From positions 1-40,157 of the IMG/VR virus record IMGVR_UViG_3300042453_002305: a stretch of DNA of 40,157 bases. One strand, given 5' to 3'. Each line of letters opens with the position of its first letter. Positions within the stretch are counted from its first letter, which is position 1. The position numbers and the translations under genes were made by a program. Below, piece by piece: positions 22,933 to 30,893 of the stretch. The notes under the pieces were generated by a model. That model worked only from the letters and a program-made list of their open reading frames with translations. It did no database searches and was not told the origin of the DNA. This DNA is from a virus.

Positions 22933-23339
22933 GCGGGCGCATCCGTCCAGATGGTGAAGGTGGGCGCGCCGCCAAAGGTGAAGGTGTCCCCGGCCTGCAT
23001 CGTGGTCGCGACTCCGTTGTCCCACCACTGAACCAACGGGTCGCCGGTCGCCGTGTCGTCGTACATGACCACGTACCGAAACGGTGCCACGGCGCCGCTC
23101 GCGGTCAGCACCAGTCGTGCACATGTCGCCGTGAACGTGCCCGCCGTCTGCCCGCTAGCCGTAATCGTCAGGCCGCGGCTGGAGAGATTGGCGTAGCTAA
23201 TTTGGCTGATATCGGCCAACAGGCTATCGGCGGAAGTTGGCGCCGTGTTCGTCAGGGCCAGGGCAAAGGAATCCGTCCAGTCGGCGTTACCCTCCTGCAC
23301 GGCTTCCACCCAGGCGTTGAAACGGTTGCCTGTAGCCAT
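22929..23339 (-). CDS. Conserved phage structural protein
   Basis: The 136-aa product matches a common phage type. The elements are DSFALALTNTAPTSADSLLA, DISQISYANLSSRGLTI, TATCARLVLTASGAVAPFRY and VVMYDDTATGDPLVQWWDNG, then a beta end with AGDTFTF. The run 'F..ALTNTAP....', 'GPFRY.V.Y.D....DPL....D' is recurrent in phage virion regions. Its fold is probably an all-beta, decoration-type domain; biological role unproven. It overlaps the portal gene stop by ATGA, so it is the first gene after portal. Confidence 0.7.
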   Translation of the reverse strand: MATGNRFNAWVEAVQEGNADWTDSFALALTNTAPTSADSLLADISQISYANLSSRGLTITASGQTAGTFTATCARLVLTASGAVAPFRYVVMYDDTATGDPLVQWWDNGVATTMQAGDTFTFGGAPTFTIWTDAPA

Positions 23340-25675
23340 CAGACAATCCCCTCCAATTCCTGCCGGGCACCAATCGCCCGCCCATCCGGGCCGCGCTCAA
23401 TCGTCACGCGGCGCGGCGCCTGCGCCATCTGCGCCGCCTGTTCTGTGCGGACGCTTAGGGCGTCAAGCATGCCTTGCATCTGCGCCACGGCATCGGAAAT
23501 GGCCGAAACCTCGGCCTCGCGCTGGTTCAACGTCCGGTCGCGCTCTTTCAGGTCGATATCGCGGGATTTGATGGCCCGTTCCATCTCGGCGTTGTTCGCG
23601 TCGGTCGCCATGCGGTCGCGCTCGATCGCCAGTTTCTCCGCCTCAAACTGCATCCGCTCGCGCTCAAGCGCCATTTTCTCGCGCTCAAGCTGCGCCTGTA
23701 GATCGGCCTTCGCCGCCTCAAATTGCAACTTCTGCTGCTCGGCCTGCGCGCGCTGCTGCATCTCAGCCTGTTTCGTTGCAGCGTCTGCCTCGGCCTTTAC
23801 GATATCCGGATTCGGCTGCTGCGGTTGCGGTTGCTGCTGCGCCTGCTGCAACTGTTCCAAAGCCGTTTCAAACACCGCCTCCATCTCACGGCCAACCGGG
23901 AAGCCACGGATGCCAAACAGAAGCATCTGCGCCGCTAGCACAGCTAGTTGGGGAACCTGCTGCGCCAGTGGCACGGCCATGGCGAGGAAGTCGCCGGCCA
24001 TCTTAAGGAACTCGACGCGGGATTGCTGTTCCTGCTCCTGGTCGGCAATAACGGTGCTATCTACTTCAATTTCAATCCGAAACCCCCGCGCCTGATCGTT
24101 TTTAAGCAACTGGATCGCGGCCATGGCCTGTTCAGGCGTGGCGCCGATGGTCTGCTGATAATCGCTCAACAGAAGCAGCGTTTCGGGCTGGAAGTGCTTG
24201 GCAACAATCTCGCCGGTTATCCGCACCATATCGCGGCAGAAGCGGGCCACGTCGCCCACGCGCGACCGCAGCCGAAGCTGTGCAAACTGCCCCTTGAGCC
24301 GCTCCGCCGTCGCGGTGGCACTGGCCATTCCCTGCCCGCGCACAATGTCGGAAATGCCGGTAATCTCGTAAAGGTCTTGTTTCGTCTGCGACCGAACCTC
24401 GATCAACTGCCGCAGGGCAATAACCATCGGTTCCAACGGCATGAAATCGACAGCGCCCTTGAACCCGCCGCGCTCGGAAAACGTGCCCCAGTTTTCCACG
24501 GGGATCATGCTGTTTTCAGCGCCCTCGTTGAAAATCCGCTGCACGCCATCGTTTGCCGGGTCATAAACGCCCACAGCCTTGATTGCCTGCGCCAGCTTGC
24601 TAATCCGCCCCGTCAGGTCGTCCAGTTCGTTCGCCTGATCCTGATACATGCGGAAATCCGCCGCCGGCATCAGGGTGGAGTTGTTGAGCGTGGCATACAG
24701 GGGGCGGGGGCACGGATAGAAGTCCGTCAGCTTCAGCCAATCATCGCGCACATCAAGCGGCGCATCGCCGTAGTCGGGGCAAATCCAATACACCTTGCGC
24801 GAGGTCTTGCACCAAATCTCCCACACGACAGCGCGCGTGAACAACTGATACGCAGGCTCGTCCTCGGTCATCCCCTCGGGGCGCCAGGTCATCGGCACGT
24901 CGCGGAACATCGGGCCAAACCGCTCTAGCCCGTCCTCAAGCCCCATCATCACGCGCCGGGCCACCCATCGAACCTCGGGCCACGTGCGCGCCGGGGAATG
25001 GCGGAAGTCCTGCCAGTTCACGTAATCCCAGCAAACCTCTTCATACGTGACGATCTGGCCTTCCGCGTCGTTCGTGACTTGCAAGCCATCGTCGTCTGGC
25101 ATTTCGTCCGAGGGTTCGGTGCCGGATTCGTAATCCGGCCCGCTTTCCGGGGTTTCCGTCTCTACCCCCTCCATCGGCGCCGTCATGCCATCTTCGGAAG
25201 CCTCGCCGGTCTGCACCTCGCCCGCGCCCACGTCATCGAAGTGCGGCTCGTAACGCGCCCAGCACACGCCGCGCCCCGGAATGAGGTAATCCAGCACCGC
25301 CGCGTCAGTGGCCTCGTGCCACCCGGTTTGGTCGATGTTCGTCTGAATGGCCCGTTGCAGGATCGTGGAAGCTGCCCGTGCGGTGACGTCCTGATCCAGA
25401 TACCGGCGCTGCACCACCGCCTTGGGCGGGGTGGCGTAGATGGCCGGCTTGAGCGTCTGCACGTTGCTCCAAAAAATATTCATCCGCGCCTGATCGCGCT
25501 CCGGCGTGGTCCGTTCGTCCATGTATCGCCGCTCGATGTCCCGGCCGCGCGTCAGGAACCTATGCGCGTCCTGGCCCGACAGCCGCAGCTCAGCGATCCA
25601 GCGCGCCGCTATGCCGCGCTTGTCCGTGCCAAAATCGGCAGGCGCCGACGCCTTTGCGGTCAGGGATGCGCTCAC
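23339..25675 (-). CDS. Portal protein
   Basis: The 778-aa product has the order expected of a podovirus (P22-type) portal. It has RMNIFWSNVQTLKPAIYATPPK early, WHEATDAAVLDYLIPGRGVC, YVNWQDFRHSPARTWPEVRW, YPCPRPLYATLNNSTLMPA, QDQANELDDLTGRISKLAQA, IEVRSQTKQDLYEITGISDI and RGQGMASATATAERLKGQFA. A long C-terminal coiled coil follows (EREKMALERERMQFEAEKLA, rich in Gln around residues 610-700), which may form a barrel or bind DNA. GTG start at 25675 overlaps the upstream stop (GTGA). The portal forms the dodecameric channel for packaging and ejection. The acidic insertion at about 155-195 (SEDGMTAPMEGVETETPESG) looks disordered. Confidence 0.88.
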   Translation of the reverse strand: MSASLTAKASAPADFGTDKRGIAARWIAELRLSGQDAHRFLTRGRDIERRYMDERTTPERDQARMNIFWSNVQTLKPAIYATPPKAVVQRRYLDQDVTARAASTILQRAIQTNIDQTGWHEATDAAVLDYLIPGRGVCWARYEPHFDDVGAGEVQTGEASEDGMTAPMEGVETETPESGPDYESGTEPSDEMPDDDGLQVTNDAEGQIVTYEEVCWDYVNWQDFRHSPARTWPEVRWVARRVMMGLEDGLERFGPMFRDVPMTWRPEGMTEDEPAYQLFTRAVVWEIWCKTSRKVYWICPDYGDAPLDVRDDWLKLTDFYPCPRPLYATLNNSTLMPAADFRMYQDQANELDDLTGRISKLAQAIKAVGVYDPANDGVQRIFNEGAENSMIPVENWGTFSERGGFKGAVDFMPLEPMVIALRQLIEVRSQTKQDLYEITGISDIVRGQGMASATATAERLKGQFAQLRLRSRVGDVARFCRDMVRITGEIVAKHFQPETLLLLSDYQQTIGATPEQAMAAIQLLKNDQARGFRIEIEVDSTVIADQEQEQQSRVEFLKMAGDFLAMAVPLAQQVPQLAVLAAQMLLFGIRGFPVGREMEAVFETALEQLQQAQQQPQPQQPNPDIVKAEADAATKQAEMQQRAQAEQQKLQFEAAKADLQAQLEREKMALERERMQFEAEKLAIERDRMATDANNAEMERAIKSRDIDLKERDRTLNQREAEVSAISDAVAQMQGMLDALSVRTEQAAQMAQAPRRVTIERGPDGRAIGARQELEGIV

Positions 25676-25968
25676 ACGCCACCGTCACCGCGCGAGATGC
25701 GCAGGGTAGTGGTCCCGCTCGCCGTGATCGCCGCCACATGGGTAATCGCGTCGGACGATGCGACAAACACTTGACTATTCCCCGGCATGGAAAACCCGCT
25801 TGTGGTGGCATTCACGGAGCCGGTGCCGAACGCCACAAAGCACTCGGTGGAGCTTACGTTGGCCAGACGCATGACGTTGCCGGCGCCCGTGGTAGCAACC
25901 CGGCCGGTTGTGGTCGTGACGCTGATCGAGAAATTCCCGCCCGGCGTGAAAGGGTCAACCGCGCTCAT
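25672..25968 (-). CDS. Small beta-rich virion-type protein
   Basis: The 98-aa product runs NFSISVTTTTGRVATTGAGN VMRLANVSST, ECFVAFGTGSVNATTS, QVFVASSDAITHVAAITASG, TTTLRISRGDGGV. Such proteins ('A.VRL.N.GT..AFVAFG......AT.....M.V......') are common near portal genes and resemble small decoration or head-associated proteins. It starts at ATG 25968 (ATGA overlap) and its stop overlaps the portal GTG start. Confidence 0.65.
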   Translation of the reverse strand: MSAVDPFTPGGNFSISVTTTTGRVATTGAGNVMRLANVSSTECFVAFGTGSVNATTSGFSMPGNSQVFVASSDAITHVAAITASGTTTLRISRGDGGV

Positions 25969-26132
25969 GATTCAGACTCCTTACCGGCCGTGGCTTCCTG
26001 CGCAGCCTTCATTGCCGTTTCAAAAACCATGATCACCTGCATTGCAGCGCGTCGCGGAATAGGATCATCCATTACGACGGCATGCAAAATGCGCCATTGC
26101 TCGGAGGTCATCGCCACAGAAAGAGTTTTCAT
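25965..26132 (-). CDS. 55-aa helical microprotein
   Basis: This short ORF fills the gap between the fibre-like gene and 25672-25968, with ATGA overlaps at both ends (ATG 26132-26130, stop TGA 25967-25965). The product begins MKTLSVAMTSEQWRILHAVV, then MDDPIPRRAA, MQVIMVFETAMKAAQEAT and GKESES; it is mainly helical. Double coupling supports real translation. Function unknown. Confidence 0.6.
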   Translation of the reverse strand: MKTLSVAMTSEQWRILHAVVMDDPIPRRAAMQVIMVFETAMKAAQEATAGKESES

Positions 26133-27466
26133 GTGTTCCACGCTGGTATTTTGAGGGAGGTTCCTGCCCCATCTTTAATGATGAGATATGCAGCCGGGGC
26201 GCCCGGCAAGGGGCTGGCGCCACCTACGCTTGCACTTGTTGCAGTCGGCACTGCCATTTGTATGGTTCCGGTTGAACCGGCTGGATCAACAAGAATATCA
26301 ATATTTGCGTCGGCGCCAATCGCTGCGATTTTCAGCGCGTTACCGGAAGCAGAATTAGAAAACGACAACGTATTTACAGCATTGGCAACCATGCCAAAAC
26401 CTGCAATTATGGCGCCCCGGCCATAAAAGAATGGGCCACCATCCGCAAACACTAGCCCTTGCTCTAGCGCGTTTGATGTGACTTCGGTTTTTACATACGA
26501 AAGCTGGTTGCCATTATCTGCCATAAACAACGCAGTGGACGCAAATAGACGAAGGTTTCCCGCGCCCTTGGGTTTTATATCAAGGTTTGGCGCGGCGTCA
26601 TCACCGAATGTTTCTATGTATGGGTGCTGCCCAGCAACAGACGGAACAATCCCAATACCGTTAACGCTAGATGCTACGTTTCCGACACCAAAATCTATTT
26701 TCCCAAGTGGCGACACATATAGTGTCCCGCCGTCTTGAAACTGGATGGAATGCCCATTAGTTGTTGCGGTGCTGGTAATATAGTTTAAGCGTTCTCCGTT
26801 CCCAGAGCCTGCACCATACCAGCCCAAAATATGCCGCGTCGCCAGATTGATTGCAGAACCGAACCCCGTCAGGCCATCCGTTCCTTCAATGGCGGTTCGT
26901 TGAAAAACAATACCTGCCATAAAAGTTTCGCCATTATTGACGACGCCTAACGCTAACTGCGCCGGTGCGATGGCCCGACCATGATTGGCGGGGTCGCCTC
27001 CCGACGCAAGCCACAAAGCTGTCGTCCCACCCAAAGTTTGTGCGCGCCAAGGATTAGGTTCGTCAATGACGCTGCCAAAATTGATTGCGTCGATTTCCAG
27101 CCCGATCACGGTTCCGGTGGTCGCAGATTGCGGCTCGATGCGCGCTTCCAGGTATGCCCCGTAGGAAGTCCAATACGGAGGCCCGCCACCCGCTCGATCC
27201 ATAACCGCGATCCCCACAAAAGGGATACTAATTTGAGTTGTCCCCAAATCCGATGGAACGTCACTCGCGCGGGACGCGGCAGAAAACACCACTTGCCCAG
27301 TCTGCGCCACACTATAAAACGTGGAAGTAATACGAATCCAACTCAGACCCGCTTGCTCCACCAACCAATCATCAGCCGGATCGTTAGTAAAAAGCGGACC
27401 GCGATCTAACCCTAAAAGACCATAATATTGCGGAGGATACTGCACGCTATCCGGGCTCGTCGCCAT
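26129..27466 (-). CDS. Fibre-like virion protein of atypical base composition
   Basis: The 445-aa product has an N-terminal anchor (SVQYPPQYYGLLGLDRGPLF), then a long beta-rich repeating body: HSIQFQDGGTLYVSPLGKID, FGVGNVASSVNGIGIVPS, LDIKPKGAGNLRLFASTALF, NSASGNALKIAAIGADANID. It ends with PGAPAAYLIIKDGAGTSLKI then PAWNT, an end type seen in phage fibre proteins and head spikes. The DNA is visibly more A/T-rich than the surrounding genes (for example CATAATATTG near the 5' end), suggesting recent transfer. Its place between terminase and portal is unusual for a tail fibre; it could be a head fibre. Confidence 0.6.
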   Translation of the reverse strand: MATSPDSVQYPPQYYGLLGLDRGPLFTNDPADDWLVEQAGLSWIRITSTFYSVAQTGQVVFSAASRASDVPSDLGTTQISIPFVGIAVMDRAGGGPPYWTSYGAYLEARIEPQSATTGTVIGLEIDAINFGSVIDEPNPWRAQTLGGTTALWLASGGDPANHGRAIAPAQLALGVVNNGETFMAGIVFQRTAIEGTDGLTGFGSAINLATRHILGWYGAGSGNGERLNYITSTATTNGHSIQFQDGGTLYVSPLGKIDFGVGNVASSVNGIGIVPSVAGQHPYIETFGDDAAPNLDIKPKGAGNLRLFASTALFMADNGNQLSYVKTEVTSNALEQGLVFADGGPFFYGRGAIIAGFGMVANAVNTLSFSNSASGNALKIAAIGADANIDILVDPAGSTGTIQMAVPTATSASVGGASPLPGAPAAYLIIKDGAGTSLKIPAWNT

Positions 27467-27648
27467 TAGCGCACCACCCCAGGTCGCACGCCACGCCCCG
27501 GCGGCGGATACAAATCACGGTCTGGCGTGATTTCCTGCCGCACCTCCGGCAGCGCAGGCCCCAGCACCGGCATGCGGACAGGCGGCGCAATGTCCGGTTC
27601 CGGCCCGATGGTGACGTTGAAGGGCTGGGGGCTGGTAAAGTCGTCCAT
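27466..27648 (-). CDS. Proline-rich 60-aa protein
   Basis: The product (MDDFTSPQPFNVTIGPEPDI, APPVRMPVLGPALPEVRQEI and RDLYPPPGRG) is rich in Pro and lacks predicted structure. Its stop overlaps the next start (TAATG). It follows the large-terminase gene after a 56-bp gap containing the 22-bp repeat. No family recognised; possibly a small structural or linker protein. Confidence 0.55.
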   Translation of the reverse strand: MDDFTSPQPFNVTIGPEPDIAPPVRMPVLGPALPEVRQEITPDRDLYPPPGRGVRPGVVR

Positions 27649-27683
27649 GCCCCGTGATACCGCCTAGCGCGGCTGGGGTGCGG

Positions 27684-27705
27684 GGATTTTGCCTATTCTG
27701 GCAAT
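27684..27705. repeat. 22-bp dyad-containing repeat, copy 2
   Basis: Identical to 20229-20250. Core TTGCCTATTCTGGCAA occupies 27689-27704. On the late transcript it begins at the last base of the terminase stop codon and could form a small hairpin with 5-bp stem and 6-base loop, 36 bases before the next start. Possible roles: operator for a dimeric regulator, RNA signal, or a mobile scar; not decidable from sequence. Confidence 0.7.
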
Positions 27706-29042
27706 TAGATGCGCTTCCTCTGCCCCACCTTCTGCGCCGCCCACAGGTCGTCTAGCGTCACCTCGTTTAGCGCGCCCACCGCCAGCCGCTTGCCGGGTTT
27801 CACGACAGGCTCCGGCGCCAACTCGCGCCACGCCATGCACAGGTAGCGGAAAGCGTCGGCACGGTGCGAGGTCCAATCGTGCTTGGGCTTGTTCCCGAAC
27901 ACCCTCGCCTTTTCGTCGTAGTCCGCCCGGTATTGCTTCAGCCCCTCCACCCCGTCGCGGCACTCCGGCATGTTGAACCACATGCGTGGGATGGTCTGGC
28001 GCGCGGCGTTGATGCCGTCCTCCAGTTTGTGGGCCGGCACCAGGCGCGGGCACAGGCCCAGCTTGGCCATCGTCTCAACCCGCGTGCGGCCGGTGCCGAG
28101 TTCCCGAACCTTGGCATCGTGCGGCACCCAATCATGCCCCTTCGCCCACGGTTTGCTGGCCACCACGGCGGCGTAATGCTCCAAGCCCATGCCGTGGTTC
28201 TCATAGAAATCCAGAACGCGGATTTCACCCCCGACAGCCTGCCACCACCATATCGCGGTACTGTCGCCAATCCCCAAGTCCCACACGGTCTGCACTGGGG
28301 CGGGAGCGGCTTCCACGGCGCGCATGCGGCCATCGGCCTCGGCCTGCGCCAACTCCTTCCCCCAATAGGCGCCACGGATGGCGGCGTCGGGGTTGCACTC
28401 AAACTCCTGTTCGTATTCCTCTAGGCTCATGTCCGCCCGCAGCGCCGCCAGTTCATCCGGTGGGATGATGCCCGTCTCGCTCGCCTTGGCAATCATGGTG
28501 AACCATTCGGGGTCATCGCGATGGTTCTCGTATAACTTCCACAGATGGTTGCGGCCCTTGAGCGTGCCGATAAACGTCGCCGTGCCGCGCCGATCCGCCA
28601 GCATGGGGCGGATAATCTCCCCCCACACGCTCTCGGCCATGTCGGCGTATTCGTCCATCAACGCATCATCTAGGTATCCGCCACGCAGCCGGTCGGGGTT
28701 GTCAGCGCCGTAAATGCGCAGCCGCGACACACTGCCGGCGGCGTTTGGCACCTCGACCCATAGTTCCGCCTCGTTGGCTGCGATGCGGATGGGGTCCGTG
28801 TATCGCTTGAGATAGGCCCATGCGATGTCTTTGCCTTGGTTCAACTGCGGCGCGATGTAGGCTAGGCGCCCGTTCGGTAGCGGCAACCGCACCGCCTTGC
28901 GCACCTGATCGTTAATGCAGCCGACCGTCTTACCGAACCGCCGATGGCAGACAAGGCACGCCCACCGCTGCGCCCGCTGGTGATACGGGCGGAACAGGTC
29001 GCGCGGCGTGTAGGGGATGACGATGCGGCGGAGAAGGGTCAA
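27705..29042 (-). CDS. terL: Terminase large subunit
   Basis: The 445-aa product is the DNA-packaging motor. The ATPase has an unusual Walker A CHRRFGKT (residues 32-39), Walker B DDALMDEYADM near 125-135, and coupling motif FIGTLKGRNHLWKLY. The nuclease domain shows VWDLGIGDSTAIWWW (first catalytic Asp), then a C-terminal HDWTSHRADAFRYLCMAW (last catalytic Asp). The N-terminal IPYTPRDLFRPYHQRAQRWA fits the family. The start is TTG 29042 in a TTGA overlap with the preceding stop; there is no good ATG near and no strong ribosome-binding site, so translation is probably coupled. Confidence 0.92.
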   Translation of the reverse strand: MTLLRRIVIPYTPRDLFRPYHQRAQRWACLVCHRRFGKTVGCINDQVRKAVRLPLPNGRLAYIAPQLNQGKDIAWAYLKRYTDPIRIAANEAELWVEVPNAAGSVSRLRIYGADNPDRLRGGYLDDALMDEYADMAESVWGEIIRPMLADRRGTATFIGTLKGRNHLWKLYENHRDDPEWFTMIAKASETGIIPPDELAALRADMSLEEYEQEFECNPDAAIRGAYWGKELAQAEADGRMRAVEAAPAPVQTVWDLGIGDSTAIWWWQAVGGEIRVLDFYENHGMGLEHYAAVVASKPWAKGHDWVPHDAKVRELGTGRTRVETMAKLGLCPRLVPAHKLEDGINAARQTIPRMWFNMPECRDGVEGLKQYRADYDEKARVFGNKPKHDWTSHRADAFRYLCMAWRELAPEPVVKPGKRLAVGALNEVTLDDLWAAQKVGQRKRI

Positions 29043-29218
29043 GAATACCGCGCCACAATCGACGCGGCATAAGCGCGTCCCATGGCTTGCCGATACCGAT
29101 CACGAAGCGCGGCCAACTGGCCCCATTCCTTTTGCGTCTGGCAAACCATAGCCTGCATTTCCACCCGCAAATCGTGGCATTCTTGCTGGGCTGCGGCCAT
29201 GTGCTGTAGAGCAATCAC
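29039..29218 (-). CDS. Small helical protein before terminase
   Basis: Starting at GTG 29218 (GTGA overlap) the product is 59 aa: MIALQHMAAAQQECHDLRVE, then MQAMVCQTQKEWGQLAALRD, RYRQAMGRAYAASIVARYS. ATG 29200 is an alternative start. It is a single long helix or coiled coil with two Cys. Its stop overlaps the TTG start of the large terminase, so it may exist partly to couple translation. Function unknown. Confidence 0.55.
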   Translation of the reverse strand: MIALQHMAAAQQECHDLRVEMQAMVCQTQKEWGQLAALRDRYRQAMGRAYAASIVARYS

Positions 29219-29598
29219 TTCCCATCCTCCCACGCCACCACGGTTTTGATCGGAACCCCGTTCGGGTCGCCGCCAACCGCCATTGCCGCCTTCCCCTCCG
29301 CGCGCTCAATCAGCTTGTTCGCCGCGTCAACCCGCGTGCCATGAGGCGCCGTGGGGTCTAGCGCGATCTCGGCCAGCAACTGCGCCATGGCAACCGCGTG
29401 CGACTTGGCTACCTCGCGCGCCGTCTGTGCCGCCTCGCGCCCCGCAGCTTTCGCCTCGGCCGGCGGCTGGTGATCAGCGGAGAACGGTTTCCCATCCGCG
29501 CCCCTCGCATCGCCGCCCCACCCCTCGCCGCGCGCCGGGGTGCCGCTCGGCGGCTTGTGGACGTAGCCGCCGGGGGGTTTGTAGGTTTTCCAGGTCAT
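29215..29598 (-). CDS. Possible terminase small subunit
   Basis: The 127-aa product has a Gly/Pro-rich N-terminal third. A helical block follows, EAKAAGREAAQTAREVAKSH, AVAMAQLLAEIALDPTAPHG, TRVDAANKLIERAEGKAAMA, resembling the 'AR..S..A...L..I......R..AA..IL.RA.GK' block of small packaging or HTH-like phage proteins placed before terL. No clear DNA-binding HTH is visible. Small subunits select the packaging site; here the claim rests on the block and on position two genes before the large subunit. Confidence 0.5.
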   Translation of the reverse strand: MTWKTYKPPGGYVHKPPSGTPARGEGWGGDARGADGKPFSADHQPPAEAKAAGREAAQTAREVAKSHAVAMAQLLAEIALDPTAPHGTRVDAANKLIERAEGKAAMAVGGDPNGVPIKTVVAWEDGK

Positions 29599-29599
29599 G

Positions 29600-29848
29600 T
29601 CACCACACCTTCACCATGCCACGCGCCGTCGTATACCCCTTAATCCGCCCGGTTTCCTGCATGATCGCGAGATGCCGCAGTAGGTTGCTATGCGACGTCT
29701 GCACGACGCGGCAAACGGTTTCGAGCGGTAGAGGCTGGTCAGGCTTGACCGTCGCGGCCAGCACGGCGCGCACCGTCTCGCCGCGTTGCCGATCTTCCGG
29801 GTTGCCCTTCTTTCGCTTGCCGGGGATGCCGACAACGGATTGCGTCAT
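29600..29848 (-). CDS. Winged-helix DNA-binding protein
   Basis: The 82-aa product has a basic start (GKRKKGNPEDRQRGE), then RAVLAATVKPDQPLPLETVC, RVVQTSHSNLLRHLAIMQET and GRIKGYTTARGMVKVW. This is a helix - helix-turn-helix - wing pattern of the type used in small regulators. It might act as a late-gene regulator or in packaging-site recognition. It lies at the head of the late operon; ATG 29848 overlaps the preceding stop. Confidence 0.65.
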   Translation of the reverse strand: MTQSVVGIPGKRKKGNPEDRQRGETVRAVLAATVKPDQPLPLETVCRVVQTSHSNLLRHLAIMQETGRIKGYTTARGMVKVW

Positions 29849-30045
29849 TCCTCACCTCCAAACGTGACCGTGGCATGCACGCGCGGCCAGTCGCGCCATC
29901 GGTGACACAGTAGCGCGCGGACAGCCTCGGCGGCTTTCGTGGGCGATACCGGCACGCGGTATTCCCGGTGCGCGTCGCACGCCTCGGGGCGGAGGCACGG
30001 CTTGCCTTCGCAGCAGATGGCGACGGCTAGAGGGTCTGGGGTCAT
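29845..30045 (-). CDS. Small Cys-containing protein, first gene of the late operon
   Basis: The 66-aa product contains AVAICCEGKPCLRPEACDAH, then AAEAVRALLCHRWRDWPRVH and a beta end (ATVTFGGEE). The Cys-Cys ... Cys ... Cys ... His arrangement could bind zinc. ATG 30045 is preceded by CGGAGGT, a strong ribosome-binding site. A 12-codon frame upstream ends with a four-base overlap at this start and may be a leader. Function unknown. Confidence 0.6.
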   Translation of the reverse strand: MTPDPLAVAICCEGKPCLRPEACDAHREYRVPVSPTKAAEAVRALLCHRWRDWPRVHATVTFGGEE

Positions 30046-30071
30046 CGGGCTACCTCCGAAAAAATCTCGCG

Positions 30072-30130
30072 TGACTGCATTTTGCCGTTGACTTCGGCGC
30101 GGCTTGAAGGCAAGATGCCGTTATCAGAGA
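30072..30130 (+). promoter_or_regulatory. Sigma70-like promoter P1 of the rightward island
   Basis: -35 TTGACT (30088-30093), 17-bp spacer, -10 CAAGAT (30111-30116). It is flanked upstream by TGACTGCATTTTG and downstream by CGTTATCAG. The same elements occur exactly 750 bp downstream at P2. The start of transcription would be near 30123, about 20 bases before ATG 30144. The conserved CGTTATCAG just after the -10 may be an operator. The -10 is weaker than in P2. Confidence 0.65.
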
Positions 30131-30143
30131 GGGAGACAGAGAG

Positions 30144-30386
30144 ATGACCGCCGAACAAGCCGCTCAATTTGTCTGGGTCAACGCCAACAGTCACCGCGCA
30201 TCGCGCAAGCTTCCGATTTCTGCCGTCGCGTATTCCGAATGGCGCGACAACAACCTGTTTAAGTCGCGCTACGTTTACGCCATCCCTGCTGCTGATTTTG
30301 ACGCTCGCATTCTTGGGGGCGGCTACCACGGCAAAATCAGTAAGGCCCGTGTAAACCCGGCTTGGCTGCATAAGTGCTGGGCCTAA
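30144..30386 (+). CDS. Small island protein 1
   Basis: The 80-aa product (ATG with AGAGGGAG upstream) is basic and mixed alpha/beta: EQAAQFVWVNANSHRASRKL, PISAVAYSEWRDNNLFKSRY, VYAIPAADFDARILGGGYHG. No family is recognised. It is transcribed opposite to all surrounding genes and is preceded by promoter P1, so it behaves as a self-contained (moron-like) gene. Confidence 0.65.
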   Translation: MTAEQAAQFVWVNANSHRASRKLPISAVAYSEWRDNNLFKSRYVYAIPAADFDARILGGGYHGKISKARVNPAWLHKCWA

Positions 30387-30419
30387 CCCCCACCCCCACC
30401 CCAACGAGGAGAAACCAGG

Positions 30420-30611
30420 ATGTGGAAAGGCCAACACTGCACCTACACCACCCACGGAGGCGACATGACGTTTCGCGCTCGCGTTGTCCGGATTCATCGC
30501 GACGGCACGGTAACCGTAAAGGCGCTGTTTCAGGTCGGGCCTGATGGCAAGGATATTCCCGGGTATCTTGGGTTTGAATATCGCATAAGTCAGGATGACA
30601 TCAGGGCATGA
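30420..30611 (+). CDS. Small island protein 2
   Basis: The 63-aa product has strong ribosome-binding site GAGGAGA 7 bases upstream. The sequence MWKGQHCTYTTHGGDMTFRA RVVRIHRDGTVTVKALFQV, followed by DGKDIPGYLGFEYRISQDDI, is a small beta-barrel-like pattern (SH3/KOW-like), which would suit nucleic-acid or protein binding. Fold guess only. ATGA overlap with the next gene. Confidence 0.65.
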   Translation: MWKGQHCTYTTHGGDMTFRARVVRIHRDGTVTVKALFQVGPDGKDIPGYLGFEYRISQDDIRA

Positions 30612-30814
30612 CCCCCACCCTCCTCCCCACTTTATCCGAACTCGGCTGGAGCCTGCGCCATTTGGCGCGGGTTCTCGGCCGTCCGCCTGGAACGGTGATG
30701 AACTGGACGCGCGACCGCTACTCCGTGCCGCAGGACGTGTCCGCGTGGCTCGCGCGCCGGCTGGAGGCGCACAGGCAGGCGATGCGGGATGACCCGCCGC
30801 CGATGCAAAAATAA
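30608..30814 (+). CDS. Small HTH DNA-binding protein
   Basis: The 68-aa product contains TLSELGWSLRHLARVLGRPP GTVMNWTRDR YSVPQDVSAWLARRLEAHRQ. A helix-turn-helix (LRHLARVLGRPPGTVMNW) is followed by a helix typical of Cro/YdaS-like minimal regulators. It may regulate the two promoters of its own island. It overlaps the preceding gene by ATGA; promoter P2 lies just after it. Confidence 0.7.
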   Translation: MTPTLLPTLSELGWSLRHLARVLGRPPGTVMNWTRDRYSVPQDVSAWLARRLEAHRQAMRDDPPPMQK

Positions 30815-30821
30815 TCGCGGA

Positions 30822-30880
30822 TGACTGCATTTTGATGTTGACTGCGAGGGCGAATGACGGCATAATGTCGTTATCAGCAG
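30822..30880 (+). promoter_or_regulatory. Sigma70-like promoter P2 of the rightward island
   Basis: -35 TTGACT (30838-30843), 17-bp spacer, -10 CATAAT (30861-30866), a near-consensus promoter. It carries the same flanks as P1 (TGACTGCATTTTG upstream, CGTTATCAG downstream). Start of transcription about 30873; ATG 30894 follows with AGAGGGA as ribosome-binding site. Stronger -10 than P1. Confidence 0.7.
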
Positions 30881-30893
30881 AGGGAACGCGGAT

